From Pseudomonas chlororaphis (lineage in GTDB: Bacteria; Pseudomonadota; Gammaproteobacteria; Pseudomonadales; Pseudomonadaceae), in NCBI RefSeq assembly GCF_001921865.1, contig NZ_MSCT01000019.1, positions 496,001-560,000 on the forward strand: a stretch of 64,000 nt of DNA, in the 5' to 3' direction. The notes beneath the pieces were generated by a model. It ran no database searches. It was not told the DNA's origin and saw nothing but the letters and a program-made list of their open reading frames with translations. Positions 49,127 to 58,973 of this stretch are shown in pieces. A program made the position numbers and the translations under genes. Each line of letters begins with the position of its first letter. The first letter of the stretch is position 1.

Positions 49127-49561
49127 TCAGCCCTCCAGAAACTTGAAATCATCGGTCAGGACCAGCCGCAAGCGCTCACGGATCGCCGCGACCTGTTCGA
49201 CGCTGTAGGGCTTGGCGGCAAGCTTGCCCCACACCGGGGCAGGCCAGGCGGCATCGTCGCGTTTGCGAACGATAACGTGCATGTGCAACTGGCTGACCAC
49301 ATTGCCCAGGGTCGCCACATTCAACTTGTCCGCATCGAACGAGTCTTTCAGCAACTCCGCCAGGGCCGTGGTTTCTCGCCACAGCTGCTGCTGGTCCGCG
49401 TCATCCAACTGAAACAACTCGCTGATATCTTCCCTGCGCGGTACCAGGATGAACCACGGGTAATTGGAATCGTTGGACAACAGCAACCGGCACAGGGGGA
49501 AATCCCCGATAGGCAAGGTGTCTTGTTGAAGTCGTGGATCTAAAGCGAACACCGCGCGCAC
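49127..49561 (-). CDS. HIT-domain protein
   Basis: A 144-residue histidine-triad protein. The active-site stretch is VSQLHMHVIVR: the central catalytic histidine and the following one are present, while the first His of the triad is Gln, as in some diadenosine-tetraphosphate or uncharacterised HIT branches. Substrate is probably a nucleotide phosphoester or phosphoramidate but cannot be named. It forms a two-gene unit with slyX. Confidence 0.9.
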   Translation of the reverse strand: MRAVFALDPRLQQDTLPIGDFPLCRLLLSNDSNYPWFILVPRREDISELFQLDDADQQQLWRETTALAELLKDSFDADKLNVATLGNVVSQLHMHVIVRKRDDAAWPAPVWGKLAAKPYSVEQVAAIRERLRLVLTDDFKFLEG

Positions 49562-49788
49562 TCCCGCTCAGCTCATCAAGTTTCAGCTTAGCGAACGCCC
49601 TGATTGGCCGCCCGCCAAGCGACAGAACGGCAGCATACCTGCGAACGCTTTTCCGTTCATCGCTCCCTGCACGGATCCCGCCTCGACATTCACTCTCGCT
49701 CCACGGCAAAGCGCCCTGGCCTGGATCATTTCCCGATGGATTGCACCACCGTCGAACGACGCTCATGAAAAACCAGGAGAAAAACGCC

Positions 49789-50019
49789 ATGGAAGCCATC
49801 TCCTTCATGCCCTTGAGCACCCGACACCGAATGAAAAATGCACAGCATCGAGAAAGTTTTGCACCAAAACCGCACAGCACGTCTACGCTCAGTGCGTCGA
49901 CCATCCGCCATCTACTCACCCACCAGGGTGAACCGGTAACGTTTTGGAAAGTCGTGTGTTTTTTTCAGGGATCAACACCAGGAGGACAGGAAACGTCAAG
50001 CCAAACAAAACGACCTTAA
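49789..50019 (+). CDS. Possible small protein, uncertain
   Basis: A 76-codon frame starting MEAISFMPLSTRHRMKN with a good AGGAG nine bases before the ATG and a terminator-like hairpin right at its stop. The composition is not clearly protein-like and no family is recognised. It may be chance; listed because the signals at both ends agree. Confidence 0.2.
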   Translation: MEAISFMPLSTRHRMKNAQHRESFAPKPHSTSTLSASTIRHLLTHQGEPVTFWKVVCFFQGSTPGGQETSSQTKRP

Positions 50020-50042
50020 AACCGCTGTTTTATGCGGTTTTT
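50018..50042 (+). terminator. Terminator-like hairpin upstream of the porin
   Basis: AAAACCGC / GCGGTTTT (50018-50025, 50034-50041) with an 8-base loop and short T-run. No established gene ends here, so it may end a small RNA or act as an attenuator. Confidence 0.6.
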
Positions 50043-50469
50043 ACAGCCCCGAAGGCTGGCACCAAAAAAAACTCGGTGGCTTTGCGTTTTGTGCACGCTT
50101 GTTGCATTCACACCCATATTGTCCCAAGGGAGGCCGCCGGAAAAGACCTCTCCCGGGACTAATAACAATAGTGGCAGGGCTGCCCCATGGAGATTTGATT
50201 GCTTGGCCAAAGTTCTTTCTGTATCCAGGTTCAAGCCTTCAAAAACAGCACTAAAGTTGTCAGTCCGGATACATGCGGACTGCGAATTTGCGACATTGAT
50301 CGAGCATTTTGCGACAGGGTCGTAAAGAAGCTGAAAGGACTGATACGTAAGTATCGCCAACATTGTCAGCGTGATATAAGTTTGCGCCGACACAAAAAGA
50401 AAGAGCCGCCCAGATAATAAAACAGGTGGGACGGCAGTACTCTTCTAAAAACCAAAGGAGCAAATCACG

Positions 50470-51822
50470 ATGCGCGTGATGAAGTGGAGCATGATCGCAC
50501 TGGCAGTTGCAGCAGCAGCCAGTACTCAAGTGGCTACGGCCGCACCTTTCGTAAGTGACCAGGCTGAAGCCAAAGGTTTCGTTGAAGGCGCCAAGTTCGA
50601 CGTCCTGCTGCGTAACTATTACTTCAACCGTGATAACAAGAATGGCGGCAACGACCAGAAAGACTGGACCCAAGGTATCTGGGGCAACTTCAGCTCCGGT
50701 TACACCGAAGGTACTGTAGGCGTCGGCGTTGATGCGTTTGGTTATCTGGCACTCAAACTGGATGGCGGCGACGGCACTGGCGGCACCGGCAACATGAGCC
50801 GCGACGCCGATGGCGACGTCAACAAGAGCCAAGGCAAAGCAGGCGCAGCGGTCAAATTCCGCATCTCCAAAACCGAGCTGAAAGTTGGCGACATGCAGCC
50901 AAGCACCTCTCCGGTGTTCGCAGTCGGCGGTTCCCGTATCCTTCCTCAAACTGCCAGCGGTTTCCAACTGCAGAGCAGCGAGATCCAGAATCTTGATCTG
51001 GAAGGCGGTCACTTCTATTCGGGTACCAGCCAGGACTCCAACGCGCGTAATGGCAACTTGTATGCTAACTACGCTGGCGTGGCATCCAACAGCATCGACT
51101 ACTTCGGTGGCAAATACGGCATCACCGATAACCTGAGCGCGTCGCTCTACGGCTCCAAGCTGGAAGACGTCTGGAACCAGTACTACGCCAACCTGAACTA
51201 CACCATCCCGATGGGCGGCGACCAGTCGTTGAACCTGGACGGTAACATCTACCGTACTACCGACACCGGCAGCTCCAAGGCAGGTGACATCAGCAACACC
51301 ACGTTCTCCCTGGCAGCTGCGTTCTCGTTCCTGAAAGCGCACACCGTTACCGTAGGCTTCCAGAAGGTCAACGGCGACACTCCGTTCGACTACATCGGTG
51401 TAGGTGGCCACGACACGAGCAAACGCGGTTCCAACCGTGGCGGCGACTCGATCTTCCTCGCCAACTCCATCCAGTACTCCGACTTCAACGGCCCGAACGA
51501 GAAGTCCGCACAAGTCCGTTACGACCTGAAAATGGCCGAATACGGCGTGCCTGGCCTGAGCTTCATGACCCGCTACGTGAAGGGTTGGGACATCGACGGC
51601 ACCAAGATGGCCGCCGACAGCCCATACCGTCTCTACGGTTACGGCGAAGATGGCAAACACCACGAGACCAACCTCGAGGCCAAATACGTTGTTCAGACCG
51701 GCCCAGCCAAGGACCTGTCGTTCCGTATTCGTCAAGCCTGGCACACTGCCAACGCCGACCAGGCCGAAGGCGACGTCAAAGAGTTCCGCCTGATCGTCGA
51801 CTACCCACTGTCGATCTTGTAA
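50470..51822 (+). CDS. OprD-family outer membrane porin
   Basis: A 450-residue, 18-strand substrate-specific porin with a signal peptide (MIALAVAAAASTQVATAAPF, cleavage near residue 25). Barrel hallmarks include GFVEGAKFDVLLRNYYFNRD at the first strand, the KFRISKTELKVGDMQPSTPVF-like segment (here KTELKVGDMQPSTSPVF) and the final FRLIVDYPLSIL. Gene order (aspS-dps-csd-slyX-HIT-porin) equals that around oprD in P. aeruginosa, so it is the positional equivalent, taking up basic amino acids or small peptides there. Substrate here is inferred. Codon use suggests high expression. GGAG precedes the ATG. Confidence 0.9.
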   Translation: MRVMKWSMIALAVAAAASTQVATAAPFVSDQAEAKGFVEGAKFDVLLRNYYFNRDNKNGGNDQKDWTQGIWGNFSSGYTEGTVGVGVDAFGYLALKLDGGDGTGGTGNMSRDADGDVNKSQGKAGAAVKFRISKTELKVGDMQPSTSPVFAVGGSRILPQTASGFQLQSSEIQNLDLEGGHFYSGTSQDSNARNGNLYANYAGVASNSIDYFGGKYGITDNLSASLYGSKLEDVWNQYYANLNYTIPMGGDQSLNLDGNIYRTTDTGSSKAGDISNTTFSLAAAFSFLKAHTVTVGFQKVNGDTPFDYIGVGGHDTSKRGSNRGGDSIFLANSIQYSDFNGPNEKSAQVRYDLKMAEYGVPGLSFMTRYVKGWDIDGTKMAADSPYRLYGYGEDGKHHETNLEAKYVVQTGPAKDLSFRIRQAWHTANADQAEGDVKEFRLIVDYPLSIL

Positions 51823-51844
51823 TAGCGGATACTTCGCGAGTAAT

Positions 51845-51878
51845 AAAAAAGGCCCATCACTTGATGGGCCTTTTTTTT
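51845..51878 (+). terminator. Terminator after the porin gene
   Basis: GGCCCATCA / TGATGGGCC stem at 51851-51870 flanked by A6 and T8 tracts. Confidence 0.93.
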
Positions 51879-52014
51879 GTTGGACGCGGGTAGCCTGATG
51901 AAAGATCCGGCTATCGACAGTTAGCTATTACAACCAGGTTACACCCCCTGCCCCAACAACTATGAATTAAAAGCCTGACCACTCGATCAGACTTTTAACC
52001 CCTGCCTTCACTAC

Positions 52015-52857
52015 TTACTGAACAGCCGCTTCCTGAACCACACGAATCACTCGCTGTGGAAATGGAATATCAATACCTGCCTCTTTCAATCGGTCACGGG
52101 ACAACTCGTTGAAGCGGAACAGTACATCCCAGTAGTCCGCGGTTTTCACCCAGACGCGCAGCGAAAGAGTAATCGAGCTATCGCCCAGCATGGAAACCAC
52201 CGCGACCGGCGCTGGATCGGCCAACACACGCTCATCCTTGGCCAGTTCCAACAGAACCTCACGGGCCTTTTGCAGGTCAGCCTCGTAGTTCACCCCGACA
52301 TCGAAGACCACCTTACGGGTCAGCTGTCGGTTGTGGTTGGTAATAATGCCGTTGGACAGATTGCCGTTGGGCACGATGACCGTCTTGTTGTCGGCGGTGC
52401 GCAATACGGTGTGGAAGATCTGGATGCTATCGACCGTACCGCTGATGCCCTGAGCTTCGATCACATCGCCGATACGGAACGGGCGGAACAGCAAAATCAG
52501 CACGCCGCCGGCGAAGTTCGCCAGGCTGCCTTGCAGTGCCAGGCCAATGGCCAGGCCCGCGGCGCCGATCGCGGCAACGAACGATGTGGTTTCGACACCG
52601 ATCATCGAGGCCACGCTGACAATCAGCAGCACCTTGAGGATGATGTTCGCCAGGCTGCTGATAAACCCTTGCAGCGCCTGGTCGGCATTACGCAGCGCCA
52701 GCAACTTGCCGACCTTGTGCGTCAACCTGTTGATCAGCCACCAGCCGATGGCCAGGGTGATGACCGCGAGCAATACCCGGCTGCCGTATTCCATGATCAT
52801 CGGGATCCAGGCTTGTGAAGCCTTGACCAGGTTGTCTACTTCAGCATTCAAATCCAT
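52015..52857 (-). CDS. Small-conductance mechanosensitive channel (MscS family)
   Basis: A 280-residue channel that opens under membrane tension. Three membrane helices lie at about 24-44, 65-88 and 95-127; the pore helix AAIGAAGLAIGLALQGSLANFAGGVLILLFRPF (abbreviated as GAAGLAIGLALQGSLANFAG) has the conserved Gly/Ala packing. The beta domain (FRIGDVIEAQGISGTV) and C-terminal cytoplasmic domain are complete. It is similar in size to E. coli MscS. Confidence 0.95.
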   Translation of the reverse strand: MDLNAEVDNLVKASQAWIPMIMEYGSRVLLAVITLAIGWWLINRLTHKVGKLLALRNADQALQGFISSLANIILKVLLIVSVASMIGVETTSFVAAIGAAGLAIGLALQGSLANFAGGVLILLFRPFRIGDVIEAQGISGTVDSIQIFHTVLRTADNKTVIVPNGNLSNGIITNHNRQLTRKVVFDVGVNYEADLQKAREVLLELAKDERVLADPAPVAVVSMLGDSSITLSLRVWVKTADYWDVLFRFNELSRDRLKEAGIDIPFPQRVIRVVQEAAVQ

Positions 52858-52991
52858 CTATCTCTCCTGATTCCCCGCGACCGGGCATAAAAACAAGGGC
52901 AGCACGATTGACGCCATGGAGGCTCACTCGTTTCTGCCCATGACTCGGGCCTGGGACGCCAATAACCTTCCGAGGTTCCCGAAAATTCCGA

Positions 52992-53477
52992 TCAATCGCG
53001 GAAGTTGTTGAACTGCAGCGGCATGCCGAATTCTTTTGCGCGCAGAGCCGCGATGGCTTCCTGCAAGTCATCGCGCTTCTTGCCGGTAACCCGCACCTGC
53101 TCGCCCTGGATGGCCGCCTGGACTTTCAGCTTGGCGTCCTTGATATGGGCCACGATCTTTTTCGCCAGTTCTTTGTCGATGCCTTCCTTGAGGGTCGCTT
53201 CTTGCTTCATCACCTTGCCCGAAGCGTAAGCGTCCTTGACCTCGAGGCACTGCACATCGATCTTGCGCTTGACCAGGGCCAGCTTGAGGATCTCGATCAT
53301 CGCTTCCAGCTGGAATTCGGCTTCAGCGGTCAGGTTGACAGTCAGTTCCTTTTCCTTGAACTCGAAGCTGCCTTTGCCCTTCAAGTCGTAACGGCGGTCC
53401 AGCTCCTTGACGGCGTTTTCCACGGCGTTGGTGACTTCGTGCTTGTCCAGTTCGGATACCACGTCAAACGACGGCAT
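52992..53477 (-). CDS. YajQ-family nucleotide-binding protein
   Basis: A 161-residue protein starting [22 protein letters not shown] with two ferredoxin-like lobes. YajQ proteins bind nucleotides; some bind c-di-GMP and act in virulence regulation. The ATG at 53477 gives the standard family length, whereas a longer frame runs into the divergent panE promoter. It lies downstream of nothing on its strand and 133 bp from mscS. Confidence 0.94.
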   Translation of the reverse strand: MPSFDVVSELDKHEVTNAVENAVKELDRRYDLKGKGSFEFKEKELTVNLTAEAEFQLEAMIEILKLALVKRKIDVQCLEVKDAYASGKVMKQEATLKEGIDKELAKKIVAHIKDAKLKVQAAIQGEQVRVTGKKRDDLQEAIAALRAKEFGMPLQFNNFRD

Positions 53478-53514
53478 GTAGTTTCTCCAATAAAAAAGGG
53501 GCGCCGCTCGATAA

Positions 53515-54540
<1,026 letters not shown>

Positions 54541-54585
54541 GCAGCGGCTACGCTGCCCACGTATTCCTCTCTAGCGACGTCCCCG

Positions 54586-56622
54586 ATGCCATTGCGCCAG
54601 CGCCTCGAAAACCTGCCGGTCGGCCAAAAGCTGCTGGCCGCCTTGCTCGTCCTGCTGATTACCGTATTGCTGGTCGCCAACCTGACCTTTATCAGCGCCG
54701 CCTACTGGATCTCCCAGGAAAGCATGGCGCCGCAGGCGTTGCAGACCATTGGCCGGCTGGTGTCCAACCCGACGCTGGCCGCCCAGGCCCTGGATTCGCC
54801 GCAGAACGCCGAGAAACTGCTCAACGAACTCAATAGCTACTCTCCGCTGCGGGCCGCTGCGATCTATGACAGCAAGGGCATGCGCCTGGCCCAGCTGCAA
54901 CACGGCGAGCGCCTGAAACTGCCGGAGCGCTATCGGCACATCGAAGCCTGGCAACTGACCGAATTTCGCAGCAATCAGATCATCGCCCTGCCCCGCGCCG
55001 GCCTGCCTCCCGGGCACCTGTTGCTGGTGGCCAGCAGCGAACTGCCGATGGCCTTCTATACCGGCACCCTGACCGCGAGCCTGGGCATCCTGATCTTCAG
55101 CGTGCTGCTGTGGCTGATCATTGCCCGACAGATCAAACGGCTGATCACCCAACCCATCCATCAGCTGGAGGAGTTGTCCCGCCAGGTGACCCGCGAGGAA
55201 AACTATTCCCTGCGAGCCGCCCGCGGCAACCACGATGAAATCGGTAGCCTCGCCGAGGCCTTCAACACCATGCTGTCGCGCATCGAAGCCCGGGAGCAGC
55301 AACTCAAGCGCGCCCGCGACGACTCCCAGGCCGCCTACGACCAGGCCCAGGGGCTGGCCGAGGAAACCCGCCACACCAACCGCAAGCTGGAGCTGGAAGT
55401 CCAGGTGCGCAGCAAGATCGAAAAGAAGCTCACCGGTTTTCAGAACTACCTCAACAGCATCATCGACTCGATGCCCTCGGCGCTGATCGCCCTGGACGAG
55501 CAGCTCTACGTCACCCAATGGAACCAGGAGGCCAGCGCCCTCTCCGGCACCCGCCTGGACGAAGCGCTGAACCAGCCGATTTTCCTCGCCTTCGAGCCGC
55601 TCAAGCCCTTCCTGCCCCAACTCAAGGAAACCGTGGAACAACATACGGTCACCAAGGTCGAGCGGGTCACCTGGGTCAAGGACGACGAGGCCCGGCACTA
55701 TGCCCTGACGTTCTATCCGTTGATGGGCGGGGCCGGGCGCGGCGTGGTGATCCGAATAGACGACATCACCCAGCGCCTGTCCCTGGAAGAAATGATGGTG
55801 CAGTCGGAAAAAATGCTCTCCGTGGGCGGCCTGGCCGCCGGCATGGCTCACGAAATCAACAACCCACTGGGAGCCATCCTGCACAACGTACAGAACATTC
55901 GCCGACGCCTGTCACCCGAACTGCCGAAGAACCTGGAGCATGCCGAACAGTTGGGTATCGAACTGGAAACCGTCAACCAGTACCTGCAGGGCCGCGAAGT
56001 GCCGCAGCTGCTGGACGGCATCCAGCAGGCCGGCGCCCGGGCGGCGAAGATCGTGACCCACATGCTCAGTTTCAGCCGGCGCAGCAACCGGCAGATGGCG
56101 CCTTGCGACTTGCCGGCCTTGATCGACCAGGCGGTGGAGATTGCCGGCAACGATTTCGACCTGGCCATCGGCTTCGACTTCAAGGGCCAGGCCATCATCC
56201 GTCAGTTCGATCCGCAACTGGGCCCGGTGCCCGGTACCGCCAACGAACTGGAGCAAGTGCTGCTCAACCTGCTGAAAAACGCCGCCCAGGCCATCCACCA
56301 GCGTGAAGACGACAGTGAGCCCGGGCGCATTATCCTGCGTACCCGGCTGAACCCGCCCTGGGCGGAAATCCAGGTCGAGGACAACGGCATCGGCATGAGC
56401 GAAAACGTGCGCAAACGCACCTTCGAGCCGTTCTTCACCACCAAGGAAATCGGCCAGGGCACCGGCCTTGGGCTTTCGGTTTCGTATTTCATCATTACCA
56501 ACAATCACAAGGGCCAGATGGAAGTGCAGTCGACGCGGGGCCAGGGCACCTGCTTCACCTTGCGCCTGCCGTTGGCGGGCAGCCAGCCTCCGCCCCTGGA
56601 ACACCCCCCACTGGAGAGTTAG
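54586..56622 (+). CDS. Membrane sensor histidine kinase
   Basis: A 678-residue kinase: membrane helix (about 15-41), periplasmic sensor (about 42-160), second helix (about 164-183), HAMP (about 184-237), coiled coil, PAS domain (about 290-400), HisKA with the phospho-acceptor His422 in GMAHEINNPLGAIL, and a HATPase domain (N box LLNLLKNAAQAI, G box VEDNGIGMS, ending GLGLSVSYFI). No response regulator is adjacent. The corresponding P. aeruginosa gene (PA4398 context, panE-kinase-adenosyltransferase) affects motility, but the signal is unknown. Confidence 0.92.
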   Translation: MPLRQRLENLPVGQKLLAALLVLLITVLLVANLTFISAAYWISQESMAPQALQTIGRLVSNPTLAAQALDSPQNAEKLLNELNSYSPLRAAAIYDSKGMRLAQLQHGERLKLPERYRHIEAWQLTEFRSNQIIALPRAGLPPGHLLLVASSELPMAFYTGTLTASLGILIFSVLLWLIIARQIKRLITQPIHQLEELSRQVTREENYSLRAARGNHDEIGSLAEAFNTMLSRIEAREQQLKRARDDSQAAYDQAQGLAEETRHTNRKLELEVQVRSKIEKKLTGFQNYLNSIIDSMPSALIALDEQLYVTQWNQEASALSGTRLDEALNQPIFLAFEPLKPFLPQLKETVEQHTVTKVERVTWVKDDEARHYALTFYPLMGGAGRGVVIRIDDITQRLSLEEMMVQSEKMLSVGGLAAGMAHEINNPLGAILHNVQNIRRRLSPELPKNLEHAEQLGIELETVNQYLQGREVPQLLDGIQQAGARAAKIVTHMLSFSRRSNRQMAPCDLPALIDQAVEIAGNDFDLAIGFDFKGQAIIRQFDPQLGPVPGTANELEQVLLNLLKNAAQAIHQREDDSEPGRIILRTRLNPPWAEIQVEDNGIGMSENVRKRTFEPFFTTKEIGQGTGLGLSVSYFIITNNHKGQMEVQSTRGQGTCFTLRLPLAGSQPPPLEHPPLES

Positions 56623-56624
56623 AC

Positions 56625-57209
56625 ATGGGTTTTCGCTTGTCGAAGATTTACACCCGCACCGGCGACAAAGGCGAAACCGGGCTGGGTGACGGGCGCCGGG
56701 TGCCCAAGGACCATCCGCGAGTCGAGGCCATTGGCGAAGTCGATACACTGAACAGCCAGCTGGGGTTGCTCTTGGCCGGACTGGCCGAGCAGCGCCAGGA
56801 ACATCCCGGCCTGCAGGAAGTGATAGAGGTGCTAGGCCCTTGCCAGCATCGCCTCTTCGACCTCGGCGGCGAACTGGCAATGCCGGTGTACCGCGCCCTC
56901 GACACGCTTGAAGTCGAACGCCTGGAAGCCGCCATCGATGCCTGGAACGAAGAGTTGGGCCCCCTGGAGAACTTTATCCTGCCCGGCGGATCACTCCTGA
57001 TCGCCCAGGCCCACGTTTGCCGCAGCCTGGCCCGCAGCGCCGAACGACGCTGCCAGCATCTGAATGCCGTGGAACCGCTGGAGGGAGTCGGCCTGGCCTA
57101 CATCAATCGCCTGTCCGACCTGCTGTTCGTCGCTGCACGCCTGATTGCCAAGCGCCAGGGGATTGCCGAGATTCTCTGGCAGGCGGCGCAAAAACCGACT
57201 GCCGATTGA
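56625..57209 (+). CDS. Cob(I)alamin adenosyltransferase, PduO type
   Basis: A 194-residue enzyme that attaches the adenosyl group to cob(I)alamin. The N-terminal ATP-binding motif KIYTRTGDKGETGLGDGRRV and the GGSLLIAQAHVCRSLARSAERR segment are diagnostic. It begins two bases after the kinase stop, so it is co-translated with it. An enzymatic link with the kinase is not evident. Confidence 0.93.
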   Translation: MGFRLSKIYTRTGDKGETGLGDGRRVPKDHPRVEAIGEVDTLNSQLGLLLAGLAEQRQEHPGLQEVIEVLGPCQHRLFDLGGELAMPVYRALDTLEVERLEAAIDAWNEELGPLENFILPGGSLLIAQAHVCRSLARSAERRCQHLNAVEPLEGVGLAYINRLSDLLFVAARLIAKRQGIAEILWQAAQKPTAD

Positions 57210-57222
57210 GCTGGGCGATCTG

Positions 57223-57287
57223 ATCGCGAGCAAGCTCGCTCCTACAAAATCGTGCAGTTCCTGTAGGAACGAGCCTGCTCGCGATTG
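57223..57287. repeat. REP doublet (inverted pair)
   Basis: ATCGCGAGCAAGCTCGCTCC at 57224 and an inverted unit TGTAGGAACGAGCCTGCTCG to 57285, between two convergent genes. Confidence 0.85.
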
Positions 57288-57288
57288 G

Positions 57289-58227
57289 TTACGGCCAGAA
57301 CGCGCGGATCCCCGCCACCCCTTGTGCCCCGGCGTGCCACGCTTGCTCGCGCTGATCCGGACCGAGTCCGCCCAGCAAGTAGACCGGCTTGTTGAAACCG
57401 CTGATCAACTGCGTAGCCTGCTCCCAACCCAAGGGCTGGGCATCGGGATGGGTCTGGGTGGGCTGGACCGGAGACAGGGTCACGAAGTCCACATCCATCT
57501 GCTGCGCCAAAGACAACTCTTGCGCGTTATGGCAGGAAGCGGCCAACCAGCGCTCCTTGCCGAAAGGACGCCCGGCGCCGGCATGTTTGCGCAATTGCGC
57601 TGAAGTGATGTGCCAGCCCGCCGAAGGAAAATCCCCCAGCCACTCGAACGGTCCCTTGAGCATCAATTGCGCCTTGCCCGCGCAAAGACCGACCGCATCC
57701 ACCGCCAGGTCGCGGTACTGCGGGTCGTAGCCGTTGGGCGCACGCAGTTGCACCAGCTTGATCCCGCCGGCAATGGCCTGCTGCATGCCTCGCAACAGCG
57801 CCGGGGTTTCCAGGCCTTCCGGGGTGATCAGGTATTCGCTCGGCAAACGCGCCGCCGCTACGATCGGCTGGTTGGCCGCCGGAAACTCATAATTCTCCAG
57901 CTCGCGGGAGGTGACCCAGGCCAGAGGCTGCCCCTCTGCGCCATGGGGTTCGCCGGTAAAACCGGAAACCTCCCAGACATCCAGCAAGACCTGTTTGTCC
58001 GGGTAGTCGTGCTGCACCTTGATCAGCGGCCGCGCCTGGGACACCTGAATGCCCAACTCCTCCTGCAACTCACGGGTCAGCGCCGCCTCTACGGCCTCGC
58101 CCGACTCGACCTTGCCCCCGGGAAACTCCCAGAGACCGCCCTGATGCTGAGTATCGGCACGTCGGGCAATCAGAATCCTGCCGCTGGCATCACGGATAAC
58201 GGCCGCCGCCACATGTACTCGTTTCAC
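57289..58227 (-). CDS. MutT-type Nudix hydrolase fused to thiamine phosphate synthase-like domain
   Basis: A 312-residue two-domain protein. The N-terminal part (1-130) is a MutT-type enzyme with the Nudix box GGKVESGEAVEAAL...RELQEELGI, which removes 8-oxo-dGTP. The C-terminal part (about 150-312) is a TenI/ThiE-like barrel (GIKLVQLRAP, then LLGGLGP). The fusion is standard for Pseudomonas. Start is GTG at 58227, with GAGGAA upstream and a GTGA overlap with the GST stop. The barrel domain lacks several ThiE catalytic residues I would expect, so its activity is uncertain. Confidence 0.9.
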   Translation of the reverse strand: MKRVHVAAAVIRDASGRILIARRADTQHQGGLWEFPGGKVESGEAVEAALTRELQEELGIQVSQARPLIKVQHDYPDKQVLLDVWEVSGFTGEPHGAEGQPLAWVTSRELENYEFPAANQPIVAAARLPSEYLITPEGLETPALLRGMQQAIAGGIKLVQLRAPNGYDPQYRDLAVDAVGLCAGKAQLMLKGPFEWLGDFPSAGWHITSAQLRKHAGAGRPFGKERWLAASCHNAQELSLAQQMDVDFVTLSPVQPTQTHPDAQPLGWEQATQLISGFNKPVYLLGGLGPDQREQAWHAGAQGVAGIRAFWP

Positions 58228-58856
58228 CGTACTGCTTCCTCTAAACCGGCTTTCTGCCAGGCCTTGAAGGCCGGCCATTGATAAATCGTTTCAACATAGG
58301 CCGCATCGATAGCCGGCAGCAGCACCCTGTAGGTGCGCAGGCGAACGGCGATCGGCGCAAAAAAAGCGTCCGCCAGGCTGACCCGGCCAAACAGGTACGG
58401 GCCCGGCTCGATAGCGGCAGCCCGGCATTCGGCCCACAAGGCTAGCATCCGTTCGATATCGACCTGAGCCTCGGGCGGCATGGGCGAAAGCGCGGCGTCG
58501 CGGCTCAGGTCGAACGGCAGGTTGCCGCGCATGCCAAAGAAACCGCTGTGCATCTGCGCACAGGCGGAACGCGCCTGGGCCCGGGCAGCCACATCACGCG
58601 GCCAGAGCTCGGCCGCGGGAAAACGTTCGACCAGGTATTCGGCAATCGCCAGCGAGTCGGCGATGGTGCCGTGCTCGCTCTGCAATAGTGGGACTTTGCC
58701 GGTCGGCGAGTGCTGGAGAAGCCGCTCACGGGTATCGGGCTGGTTCAGCTTGATCAATTCTTCGGTGTAAGTCGCACCGGCCAGCTCGAGCGCCAGGGCG
58801 GCACGCAGCGACCAGGAAGAATAGAGTTTGTCACCGATGATCAGGTGAAGGCTCAT
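58224..58856 (-). CDS. Glutathione S-transferase family protein
   Basis: A 210-residue protein with an N-terminal thioredoxin-like domain (MSLHLIIGDKLYSSWSLRAALAL, active-site Ser in SSWS) and the cis-proline / GSH-binding segment TGKVPLLQSEHGTIADSLAIAEYL, then an all-helical C-terminal domain. The ATG at 58856 has AAAGG upstream; a GTG three codons earlier is possible. It is coupled to the Nudix gene. Substrate unknown. Confidence 0.9.
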   Translation of the reverse strand: MSLHLIIGDKLYSSWSLRAALALELAGATYTEELIKLNQPDTRERLLQHSPTGKVPLLQSEHGTIADSLAIAEYLVERFPAAELWPRDVAARAQARSACAQMHSGFFGMRGNLPFDLSRDAALSPMPPEAQVDIERMLALWAECRAAAIEPGPYLFGRVSLADAFFAPIAVRLRTYRVLLPAIDAAYVETIYQWPAFKAWQKAGLEEAVR

Positions 58857-58897
58857 GTCGGGCACCTTTCAAAAGGGGGTGGAGGCCTGTGGCCTCC

Positions 58898-58963
58898 ATC
58901 GCGAGCCAGCGCGCTCCTACAAGTGATGTGCTGTCCCCCTGTAGACGCGAACTGGCTCGCGAT
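58898..58963. repeat. REP doublet (inverted pair)
   Basis: ATCGCGAGCCAGCGCGCTCC at 58898 and an imperfect inverted copy (TGTAGACGCGAACTGGCTCG) to 58963, between argJ and the GST gene. Confidence 0.8.
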
Positions 58964-58973
58964 CAACGGTCTA

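Larger units (their letters stand above)
49562..50469. other. Long leader/intergenic region before the OprD-family porin
   Basis: These 908 bases hold no certain gene. Seen in it are a weak 76-codon frame ending at a terminator-like hairpin (49789-50042), and a foldback at 50121-50159 (GTCCC...GGGAGG with CCTCTCCCGGGAC) followed at once by AATAACAATA (50161-50170), which resembles an Hfq/Crc CA motif. A long regulated leader or a small RNA is possible. Confidence 0.45.
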
